Assembly: GCA_041623895.1 (NCBI GenBank)
Contig: JBFJVZ010000364.1
Span: 1 to 7,935, forward strand
Length of the DNA: 7,935 bases
DNA from: JBFJVZ01 sp041623895
GTDB lineage: Bacteria; Planctomycetota; Planctomycetia; Pirellulales; Pirellulaceae
Direction: 5' to 3'
The notes beneath the pieces are model-generated. The model worked only from the letters and a program-made list of their open reading frames with translations. It was not told where the DNA came from and did not search any database. The position numbers and the translations under genes were made by a program. Of this stretch, positions 1 through 5,388 are shown piece after piece (position 1 is the stretch's first letter; each line of letters starts with the position of its first letter).

Positions 1-68
1 CTACAACGCTGGTGATTCCAAAGAAAAGCCAGGCACAAATTCCTTCCTAAGCGGGACGCTCTCGTTAG

Positions 69-1172
69 TTAGCCCGCGGCGGGAGTGATCTCGCTTAATG
101 AGTCCAGATTGCCAGCCACGGGAACGTCTTGCCAGGTGGACGCCAGCATCACGCTGTTGATGCCGGATCCGATCCCCAGCATGGCGACGCGGTCACCGCT
201 CAGCAACTCGCCTCGTTCTCCGGCGGCTGCCAGTGTCAACGGCAAAGCGACCGAACCGGTATTGCCCAGCTCAGGAAACGTCACACTATCTCGTTCGATA
301 GGCAATCCCATCGCATCCAACATCGCCTGTCGATGCCGAGTTCCGACCTGATGACAAATGGAACGATCGATCGAATCCCGGCTCCATCCCGATTCATCTA
401 ACAGACGAGCAAAAGCATCCACGCCCGTCGAGATTCCTTCGGCCATCAGTTTCTCGGCATCGGTGTCCATCAACGGTTGCATTCCGGCGCCGGCAGAGTC
501 TTGATCGCTGCGACAAAGATCGTGAAATTCGGTCCGAGCCTGGGCAATCGCCGCCTCGATCGCCGCTCCGTTTGGGCAGATCGAACGGTGGGCCAGCAGC
601 CACGCGCAGCTTCCGGAGCCGATCGTCAGCGATGCGAAGGCCGGCTTGACCGTTTTTCTTGTCAGGGAGAGATCATCGTTGAGCGCAGCGATGGTACTCT
701 CAAGCAATGGTCGGCTGTTCTCCGTACCGACAACCAATCCGGCCTCGATGGTCCCTGACTCGATCATCATGGCGATCTGCACGGCGCCATTGATGATCCC
801 CAAGCAGGCGTTGGAGACGTCATAGACCCAGCATTGCGACGGCAACGACAGCCCATGGTGGACCCGCGAGGCCGTTGCCGGTTCCAGGAAATCCCGACAA
901 ACGCTGGCGTGGATCAAGCAGCCGATTTTCTCTGGTCCGATGCCGGCCGCATCCATGGCATGTTGACCGCTGGTAATACTCGGGCCGCTGGGGACGGTGC
1001 TGGCAGGCCAAACCCGGCGGCGGTCGATCCCACTCATCAAAGCCAGCCGGCCTTCAGGCAGCTTTAAACGCTGGTAAAGCGGTGCCAGAGAGCTTTCGAT
1101 GTCGTCGCTGGACCAAATCTCGTCCGGGATCACGGCGCCAATCGAAACCAGGGAAACGTTCTGAAACTTCAC
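69..1172 (-). CDS. OleA-like 3-oxoacyl-ACP synthase III family protein (thiolase superfamily)
   Basis: This 367-residue protein resembles OleA, the enzyme that joins two fatty-acyl-CoA chains head to head in long-chain olefin synthesis. The N-terminus (MKFQNVS) and the C-terminal block LLGIGSG-like/GIGSGINS (about 333-340) match remembered OleA sequence more closely than housekeeping FabH. The thiolase-type triad is visible: Cys123 in SNACLG, His274 in CHQVG and Asn304 in GNTGS. Glu97 in RDFLEP lies 26 residues before the Cys, the same spacing as the glutamate OleA places in its partner's active site; FabH lacks this feature. The start is GTG, supported by AGGG at 1180-1183, seven bases upstream. 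About 20 residues extend past the usual OleA end. The gene stands alone here: oleB, oleC and oleD are not in the window, and only 68 bases lie downstream. A FabH-like enzyme of another pathway remains possible. Confidence 0.85.
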   Translation of the reverse strand: MKFQNVSLVSIGAVIPDEIWSSDDIESSLAPLYQRLKLPEGRLALMSGIDRRRVWPASTVPSGPSITSGQHAMDAAGIGPEKIGCLIHASVCRDFLEPATASRVHHGLSLPSQCWVYDVSNACLGIINGAVQIAMMIESGTIEAGLVVGTENSRPLLESTIAALNDDLSLTRKTVKPAFASLTIGSGSCAWLLAHRSICPNGAAIEAAIAQARTEFHDLCRSDQDSAGAGMQPLMDTDAEKLMAEGISTGVDAFARLLDESGWSRDSIDRSICHQVGTRHRQAMLDAMGLPIERDSVTFPELGNTGSVALPLTLAAAGERGELLSGDRVAMLGIGSGINSVMLASTWQDVPVAGNLDSLSEITPAAG

Positions 1173-1624
1173 GGATAAACCCTAAATCGTTGTGGCGGAT
1201 AGACTTCTGGAGGTTATATCGCCAACCACGCTGTTCAGAAAGCATCCCGGCACCAGTGGCTTGCTATCAAAAAAACGCTTTGCTATCACCGCCCGTAGTG
1301 CTAGCGAGGGCGATTGTGATCAATCTGTGGATTGTGTTTTGCTTCTGTGAATTCTGATAGTACTTTTCTCGCCAAAGCGGATCACACATCGTCGTGTTTT
1401 CCAACCAACCCATGGCTTTCGCAGGCGTAAGAGACCACCCGTCAGTCTTTTCAAAGTTGCGATCGGCTGGCACGACGTCTTATTACTGCGCGATTCGCAT
1501 TCGAACGTTGCTCGCATGAACTCGATCAATCAGCGGCACAGGAAAGTGGATCACCCCGGCCAGGGCTGGCAATGCAAGAAGACTTTGCATTTTTCATTTC
1601 GCGCAGTCGAAGAGGATCTCTCGA
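1173..1624. other. Divergent intergenic region between the oleA-like gene and the C26 gene
   Basis: This 452-base gap must hold the promoters of both divergent genes. I see no convincing coding region and no clear -35/-10 pair. Visible structure includes a direct repeat TTGCTATCA at 1261-1269 and 1280-1288 (19-base period), a repeated ATTGTG at 1313-1318 and 1331-1336, and a hairpin close to the plus-strand gene, listed separately. Confidence 0.5.
1571..1591 (+). promoter_or_regulatory. Inverted repeat in the leader of the C26 gene
   Basis: AATGCAA (1571-1577) pairs with TTGCATT (1585-1591), and a G-T pair at 1578/1584 leaves a five-base loop. The hairpin ends 33 bases before the ATG and is followed by only four T residues in all, so it is a poor terminator. 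It could be an operator or a leader hairpin. Function is unknown. Confidence 0.3.
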
Positions 1625-2371
1625 ATGACGAAGCCATTGATCGGATTGAACGCTGACTATCGGGCCGCCGTGCGGAGCACGCCAGCCTACAGCTACATCG
1701 CTGCGGGGTATTTTCAGTCAATCGCTGACGCCGGTGGTATCCCAATCATCGTACCACCCATGCAAGATCCCGAATCGGTGAGCGCCGTGCTCGATCGAGT
1801 CAACGGATTTGTGCTGATCGGTGGTGCCGATCTTGACCCGCGAAATGACGGATTCATGTTGCACCCCAGCGTCAAGCCGCTCGACCCACTACGTGAAGCC
1901 AGTGATCGCATGCTGATCGCTGAGATCGCGGATCGCCGTATGCCCGTCTTTGGCATCGGTACCGGCATGCAGTTGCTGAACGTTCAACAAGGTGGCAATT
2001 TGTTTTTGCACATCAAAGAGGATCTGCCATCGGCGGTCCCGCACCACGACCCCCAGGATCCAAATCACCGCCATACCTTGGATGTGGCCAGCGATTCGTT
2101 GATCGGCCGTGTTTACGGCGACGGCGAGATCAGGGTCAGCAGTCGTCATCACATGGCGATCGACGAAGTCGCACCAGGTTTCCGTGTGACCTCGCGATGT
2201 CCCGACGGGGTCATCGAGTCCATTGAATCCGAAATGATCGACTGGTTCGCCTTGGGAACTCAGTTTCACCCCGAGTGCGGCGCAGCCTCAGCGCTCGATA
2301 TCCGAATTTTCGAAGAGTTTGTCGATGGAGTTCGGCAGCAAGTCGAACAAGATCTCCGTTTGGTCGCCTAA
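1625..2371 (+). CDS. Class I glutamine amidotransferase-like protein, peptidase C26 family, lacking the catalytic cysteine
   Basis: This 248-residue protein has the length and motif order of gamma-glutamyl-GABA hydrolases (PuuD-like, peptidase C26), which cleave gamma-glutamyl amides with a Cys-His-Glu triad. Visible motifs are the N-terminal PLIGLNADY, the oxyanion-side LIGGADLDPR (64-73), the nucleophile-elbow region at 110-120, SSRHH (172-176), CPDGVIESIE (192-201) and GTQFHPE (211-217). The elbow normally reads GICRG but is GIGTG here, so the nucleophile is Gly112 (codon GGT at 1958-1960), while His215 and Glu217 remain. Hydrolysis by the standard mechanism is therefore unlikely; a binding, regulatory or altered role is inferred. 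The ATG start has GAGGA at 1612-1616, eight bases upstream. It appears to be a single-gene unit ended by the terminator at 2391-2444. Confidence 0.85.
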   Translation: MTKPLIGLNADYRAAVRSTPAYSYIAAGYFQSIADAGGIPIIVPPMQDPESVSAVLDRVNGFVLIGGADLDPRNDGFMLHPSVKPLDPLREASDRMLIAEIADRRMPVFGIGTGMQLLNVQQGGNLFLHIKEDLPSAVPHHDPQDPNHRHTLDVASDSLIGRVYGDGEIRVSSRHHMAIDEVAPGFRVTSRCPDGVIESIESEMIDWFALGTQFHPECGAASALDIRIFEEFVDGVRQQVEQDLRLVA

Positions 2372-2390
2372 CGCCAGCGGATTCTAGGCA

Positions 2391-2444
2391 GTTGCGTCCC
2401 GTCGCTTGGATTCACGTCCAAGCGGCGGGAGCAATTCTTTTTTT
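2391..2444 (+). terminator. Intrinsic terminator of the C26 gene
   Basis: A 13-pair stem (2398-2410 with 2417-2429, one G-T pair, six-base loop) extends outward through a bulged G to GTTGC/GCAAT (2391-2395 with 2431-2435). It is followed by TCT and a run of T ending at 2444. It begins 20 bases after the C26 stop codon. Confidence 0.85.
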
Positions 2445-2710
2445 CATCGTAGGCATTGATTGGATACGCTTGTGAACGACTTTGGCCAAACGAGATCCAG
2501 CCTCCGTGTTGCCGACTGCGACGGTTCGGGCCCGCCGTGAACGTGATCTCAGGGATGGAGTCGCTAGAGAGTCTTTGGCAGTGATGTCTTGGTGAGTTGG
2601 CCTTGGCCGCACCGAGTCGCTGGGCACGGATCGCGCAGCAGATCAATCACGGATGAATCGATCACATCAGGTGCCGATTTTCTAGCGAAGAAGTCAGGAC
2701 CGACTTCGAG
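2445..2710. other. Gene-free stretch ending in an orphan terminator
   Basis: No open frame here has a believable start and codon pattern, and I recognise no known RNA: tmRNA and RNase P hallmarks are absent. Because a strong plus-strand terminator follows at 2711-2749 and the previous gene already has its own, the stretch may encode a short untranslated transcript. I see no clear promoter; TTGATT at 2456-2461 has no good -10 partner. Confidence 0.35.
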
Positions 2711-2749
2711 ACCGAGCGTGCGACGAGCCGAAGCACGCTCGGTTTTTTT
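2711..2749 (+). terminator. Strong intrinsic terminator without an assigned gene
   Basis: A perfect 11-pair stem joins ACCGAGCGTGC (2711-2721) to GCACGCTCGGT (2733-2743). The loop is 11 bases, and the T run covers 2743-2749. The T run lies only on the plus-strand side, so it would stop rightward transcription. The nearest plus-strand gene ends 340 bases upstream and has its own terminator. Confidence 0.75.
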
Positions 2750-2842
2750 ATGCCAACAGAACGCGAGTCCGGGACTTCGATCACCTCCCCAATAGAGGCC
2801 GTGCAGCTTTTAAGTTGGCGTCCAAGACAACATGAGTTTCCT

Positions 2843-2915
2843 GGGCGGGCGGGCTCCCGCCGAGCTGAAGCGTGGGAAAACGCGTTGCGGCTCCGCGGGA
2901 GCGTCGCCCTCCCGG
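2843..2915. repeat. GC-rich palindromic repeat, copy 1
   Basis: This 73-base unit differs from copy 2 (2967-3040) by one missing base near 2852 and one substitution (GTGGG against GTCGG). The two ends are imperfect inverted repeats, so the whole unit can fold into one long hairpin with AACGCGTT near the centre. It resembles REP/MITE-like dispersed elements of planctomycete genomes. It carries no gene, although the high GC leaves spurious open frames. Confidence 0.85.
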
Positions 2916-2966
2916 CGGTTGGGAAACTTGTCTTCTTGTCCCCACGACTGTCACGACCTCAATACC

Positions 2967-3040
2967 GGGCGGGCGAGGCTCCCGCCGAGCTGAAGCGTCG
3001 GAAAACGCGTTGCGGCTCCGCGGGAGCGTCGCCCTCCCGG
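2967..3040. repeat. GC-rich palindromic repeat, copy 2
   Basis: This is the second copy, in the same orientation, starting 124 bases after copy 1. Taking 2965-2990 against the reverse complement of the right end (3040 backwards), 23 of 26 positions match, so the terminal inverted repeat is nearly perfect. It lies downstream of both the orphan plus-strand terminator and the convergent minus-strand transporter gene, and could act as a bidirectional stop or an mRNA 3'-end stabiliser. Confidence 0.85.
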
Positions 3041-3096
3041 CTAGCCACGGCATTCCCAAACACATGACCAATTACCTCTTCCGCCCTCCACCTTAA

Positions 3097-3122
3097 TTCC
3101 TCCTTCTACCTTCCTCCTTCTA
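3097..3122. repeat. Short pyrimidine tandem repeat at the transporter stop codon
   Basis: TTCCTCCTTCTA occurs at 3097-3108 and again at 3111-3122, a 14-base period within a longer pyrimidine-rich tract that starts near 3073. The second copy contains the stop codon of the minus-strand AEC gene. Confidence 0.7.
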
Positions 3123-4076
3123 AACCCCCAGCCACCAGCTGCCGACCGCCAACCACAACGGAATCAAGACCACGCCGGCGATCGAAGTCGACAACACGAC
3201 ACGCAGCGCCGTTTCCGTGTCTCGCTCGTAAAGTTTCACCAGCACGATCGGAAAGACCGCCGCCGGCATCGCCGCTTGCAGCATCAGAACTTTCTGTAAA
3301 TCGATCGACATGGAGACAAATCCGGCGATCAGCAACATGATCACCGGCAACAGCAGCTGGCGAATCCCGATTGCGGCCGCAATCACGCGAGTTGCTCCAG
3401 CCCATTTCGCTTCCCGCAAGTAGTCGACGATGATCGCGCCGCTTAGCAACAGTCCCATCGGGATCGCGCAATCGCCCAGCATCCTCGCCGCCGTCGACAA
3501 TGACTTTGGTAGCGCCTCAGGCCCAAGAGAAGTCTTGACCGCGATCGAAAAAATCACAGCCAGCAGCGGCGGGCTGAATACCGCTCGTCGCCAGGTTCTT
3601 CCGCTGCCGCCTCCGACGACTGCAATTCCCACACTCCACAAGGCAAGATCGACGCCCACGTTGTGAACGATCAAATCGACAACGGCTTCGGGATAAAACT
3701 GTTCCGCCAGCGGCAGTGGGATGTACCCGTAGTTACAGATGCCGACACACAAGGCGAAAGATCGCTGCTTGATATCGCTATCCAGCCCCAAGCTCGGTCC
3801 GATGGTTTTTGCCACCAACAGTCCAAGCAAGAATCCAGCCGCCGTGAATCCGAATCCAACAGCCGTTGGCACCCAGATGACCGACAAATCATCCAGTTGT
3901 GACCCCGATAGAATTCGGTCCACGAACAGCGCCGGCAACAACACATTCGCCGTCAACAACGCCAGCGACCGGTCCGCTGACTCGCTCAGCCAATGCCGGT
4001 GACGGGCCAGCGCGCCGACGCCCATCACCAGAAAGACCCCAATCACGCTCGATGCAATCAGCCAAAAGTCATTCAT
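3120..4076 (-). CDS. AEC family transporter (auxin efflux carrier-like permease)
   Basis: This 318-residue, very hydrophobic inner-membrane protein has about ten predicted membrane segments, near residues 8-24, 37-52, 68-90, 106-125, 133-155, 168-183, 200-216, 228-253, 262-283 and 292-312. The two-fold layout of five plus five helices, NYGYIPLPL (115-123) in the middle of the first half, GDCAIPMGLLLSGA (201-214) and QAAMPAA (267-273) in the second half fit the AEC family. Its members export organic anions such as malate, or auxin in plants; the substrate here cannot be told. I chose the ATG at 4076 because the first helix begins directly after it. The frame extends to a TTG at 4103, but that lies inside a hairpin repeat. 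No Shine-Dalgarno sequence is visible before the ATG. It is a lone gene, and its 3' side faces the palindromic repeats. Confidence 0.88.
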   Translation of the reverse strand: MNDFWLIASSVIGVFLVMGVGALARHRHWLSESADRSLALLTANVLLPALFVDRILSGSQLDDLSVIWVPTAVGFGFTAAGFLLGLLVAKTIGPSLGLDSDIKQRSFALCVGICNYGYIPLPLAEQFYPEAVVDLIVHNVGVDLALWSVGIAVVGGGSGRTWRRAVFSPPLLAVIFSIAVKTSLGPEALPKSLSTAARMLGDCAIPMGLLLSGAIIVDYLREAKWAGATRVIAAAIGIRQLLLPVIMLLIAGFVSMSIDLQKVLMLQAAMPAAVFPIVLVKLYERDTETALRVVLSTSIAGVVLIPLWLAVGSWWLGV

Positions 4077-4085
4077 GCGAATAAT

Positions 4086-4166
4086 TGTCGCCGAGCACGC
4101 CAAGCTCGGTATTGAGATTCAAAGTCGGTTTCGGGTTTCAGTGTCGCCGAACACTCCGTGTTCGGT
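4086..4166. repeat. Twin-hairpin repeat upstream of the AEC start
   Basis: Two related palindromes lie in tandem with a 56-base period. The first has stem CCGAGC/GCTCGG (4091-4096, 4104-4109). The second has a perfect eight-pair stem CCGAACAC/GTGTTCGG (4147-4154, 4158-4165). Both begin with TGTCGCCGA and share 13 of their first 15 bases. The nearer one ends 14 bases before the transporter ATG, so on the minus strand it lies in the mRNA leader. It looks like a dispersed intergenic element, unrelated to the repeats at 2843-3040. Confidence 0.7.
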
Positions 4167-4375
4167 CCTGCGATGGGAGGGCAAGCAAGAAACCGCCGGC
4201 CTCGCGATCAACGGCGCCGGTCACTCAGGCGGCACCGCGGCCAGCAAGCTGGGACAGGAAGGGCTCCGAAAGTAGGGATTTGGCGAACATTTTTCCATGG
4301 GGCGTCTAAATCGTCGTAAACGCGGAAATTTCGGACGAAATGCCCACAGACCAGCGATCTGATCCAGTCCCGGCT

Positions 4376-4403
4376 TTGACTCTTTTGCGTTAGTCAATAA
4401 ACT
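4376..4403 (+). promoter_or_regulatory. Candidate sigma-70-type promoter with overlapping operator-like dyad
   Basis: TTGACT (4376-4381) and TAAACT (4398-4403) are 16 bases apart, five of six and four of six consensus bases. The -35 also forms a perfect inverted repeat with AGTCAA (4392-4397), ten bases apart, a dyad that would cover the spacer. It is upstream of tatA by about 150 bases, leaving a long leader. Confidence 0.5.
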
Positions 4404-4456
4404 ATTGGTGTGCGGGATGTTTCCTGCGCTGTCACCCCCGACACATCGGTCCTGGA

Positions 4457-4486
4457 GGTGATCGGCTTTGTAGGAGCCGATCGACC
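4457..4486 (+). promoter_or_regulatory. Leader hairpin upstream of tatA
   Basis: GATCGGCT (4460-4467) pairs perfectly with AGCCGATC (4475-4482). Three more pairs (4457-4459 with 4484-4486) add on if G4483 is bulged. A competing pairing of GTAGG (4470-4474) with CCTAC (4485-4489) is possible. There is no T run, so it is not a simple terminator; a leader control or stability role is a guess. Confidence 0.4.
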
Positions 4487-4552
4487 TACCCGCTTTCGCC
4501 GGAAGTGAACGTGAGGGTTCTCTACATTGAGCCTCTATTGCGGAGCGAACCT

Positions 4553-4756
4553 ATGACCATGACTTCACACTTTCTGGCGTTTGGCTTTCCGGGCATGCCC
4601 GAGATGCTGATCGTATTGTTTCTTGCCTTGTTGCTGTTTGGCGGTGCCAAGTTGCCCGGTTTGATGCGAAACCTGGGCCGCAGCGCCAACGAATTCAAGG
4701 CGGGGCTGAACGAATCGATGGACGACGAAGACGACGATTCTGGCGAGAAATCGTGA
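4553..4756 (+). CDS. tatA: Sec-independent protein translocase, TatA-type subunit
   Basis: This 67-residue protein has TatA architecture: a short N-terminus, one membrane helix (about 15-30), the hinge FGGAKLP (29-35), an amphipathic helix ending in NEFKAGL (46-52), and a very acidic tail (57-62). TatA oligomers form the variable part of the twin-arginine pathway, which exports folded proteins across the inner membrane. The proline-glutamate pair before the helix (P16-E17) is typical. I chose the ATG at 4553 because GGAG at 4542-4545 lies seven bases upstream. A GTG at 4505 would add 16 residues without a better ribosome site. The stop codon lies one base before the next ATG, so the two genes are very probably one translationally coupled operon. 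Confidence 0.88.
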   Translation: MTMTSHFLAFGFPGMPEMLIVLFLALLLFGGAKLPGLMRNLGRSANEFKAGLNESMDDEDDDSGEKS

Positions 4757-4757
4757 G

Positions 4758-5030
4758 ATGTTCGGATTCGGACCATTTGAAATGATGGTGATTGGGATTC
4801 TTGCCGTCATTTTGTTTGGTGGCAATCTTCCCGAGGTCGCTCGCAAGCTTGGCGGCAGCTACCGCGAATTTCGGCGTGGACTGAACGAAGTCCAGCAGCA
4901 ATTCCGGGCAGCCGAATACGAAGCCAACAAAGTGATCTCATCCTTGGAGGACACCAGCCCGCGAAACGACGAAGAAGAAGAGGATGAGCCGGCCGAACCG
5001 GCTGCCCCCAAGTTCACGCCTCCGTCGTAA
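4758..5030 (+). CDS. Sec-independent protein translocase, TatA/TatB-family subunit
   Basis: This 90-residue second member of the TatA/B family has FGPFEMM at the start, a membrane helix (about 8-20), a hinge FGGNLPEVARKLGG (20-33), an amphipathic stretch with REFRRGLNE (36-44), and a longer acidic then proline-rich tail (71-90). The longer tail and its place behind tatA fit a TatB role, helping TatC receive signal peptides, but it is shorter than enterobacterial TatB, and TatA/TatB cannot be told apart firmly from sequence. One base separates its ATG from the tatA stop, with only a weak Shine-Dalgarno sequence, so translation probably depends on coupling. No tatC follows: the operon ends at the terminator 18 bases downstream. 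Confidence 0.82.
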   Translation: MFGFGPFEMMVIGILAVILFGGNLPEVARKLGGSYREFRRGLNEVQQQFRAAEYEANKVISSLEDTSPRNDEEEEDEPAEPAAPKFTPPS

Positions 5031-5047
5031 AGCGGACGTCAAGATCA

Positions 5048-5076
5048 CCCCGCGACTTCGCTCGCGGGGTTTTTTT
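5048..5076 (+). terminator. Intrinsic terminator of the tat operon
   Basis: A perfect eight-pair stem CCCCGCGA/TCGCGGGG (5048-5055, 5062-5069) with a six-base loop is followed immediately by seven T residues (5070-5076). Confidence 0.95.
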
Positions 5077-5133
5077 AGCAAGCACACTTTCGGGCCACAG
5101 CAAACCAGACAAGAATCTGATGTAGAAAGCCCC

Positions 5134-5207
5134 GGGCGATTGGCTCAGTTGGTTAGAGCGCCGTGTTCACACCGCGGAGGTCACTGGTTCGAATCCAGTA
5201 TCGCCCA
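5134..5207 (+). tRNA. tRNA-Val (anticodon CAC)
   Basis: All cloverleaf arms pair. The acceptor is GGGCGAT/ATCGCCC (5134-5140, 5200-5206) and the D arm is GCTC/GAGC (5143-5146, 5156-5159). The anticodon stem is CCGTG/CGCGG with one T-G pair (5161-5165, 5173-5177), and the T arm is ACTGG/CCAGT around TTCGAAT (5183-5199). The loop TTCACAC places CAC at 5168-5170 as anticodon, reading the valine codon GUG. The discriminator is A5207. The CCA end is not encoded, so it must be added after transcription. Confidence 0.97.
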
Positions 5208-5388
5208 CTTGTCACGTAAATCTTGCTGAATCGTCGAGTTACGACTTCCATGACAACTTCGACAAGTACCGGAATGCCATTGGCAGGGATTTTGTCCCAT
5301 TAACTCGCAAACTGGCCGAATGACAGGCTGCAAATCATATTCGATGCTAATCGCTTTGAATTGTTTGAGCAGAAGAAAATCCACCGTC
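5208..5388. other. Spacer between tRNA-Val and the LamG-like gene
   Basis: No gene, integrase remnant or copy of the tRNA 3' end is visible here. TTGGCA at 5280-5285 could be a -35 box for the following gene, but no good -10 box is at the right distance. Confidence 0.4.

Larger units (their letters stand above)
4167..4552. other. Intergenic and leader region upstream of the tat genes
   Basis: This stretch of nearly 390 bases between the transporter-side repeat and tatA contains no supported gene. It holds the candidate promoter (4376-4403) and the leader hairpin (4457-4486) described separately. The stretch 4167-4370 shows nothing I can name, though it should contain the promoter of the minus-strand AEC gene. 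Confidence 0.5.

Noticed and set aside
1..48. Possible start of a second minus-strand gene after the oleA-like gene
   Set aside because: AGGAAGGA lies at 41-48 on the minus strand, but the GTG frame stops at once and the TTG frame is too close to it and shows only 12 codons before the edge.
1267..1473. Minus-strand open frame in the divergent intergenic gap
   Set aside because: It has no family resemblance I can defend, no ribosome site that stands out, and an unusual residue mix; noise is more likely.
1889..2269. Long minus-strand open frame of 126 codons inside the C26 gene
   Set aside because: It is antisense to a gene with clear family motifs and has no recognisable features of its own.
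2843..3040. CRISPR array
   Set aside because: There are only two units, each about 74 bases and self-palindromic, with one spacer of about 51 bases and no cas gene nearby.
2750..3096. Several open frames on both strands across the palindromic repeats
   Set aside because: They repeat the same short peptides because the DNA repeats, they have no ribosome site, and high GC explains their openness.
4077..4103. Longer AEC protein starting at TTG 4103
   Set aside because: The extra nine residues are encoded by the hairpin repeat and precede a natural membrane-protein start at 4076.
4505..4552. Longer TatA starting at GTG 4505
   Set aside because: TatA proteins have very short N-termini before the helix, and the ATG at 4553 has a properly spaced GGAG.
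4984..5229. Plus-strand open frame of 81 codons running through the tRNA
   Set aside because: It overlaps the end of the second tat gene, the terminator and the entire tRNA-Val; its protein-like look is the familiar artefact of translating a tRNA.
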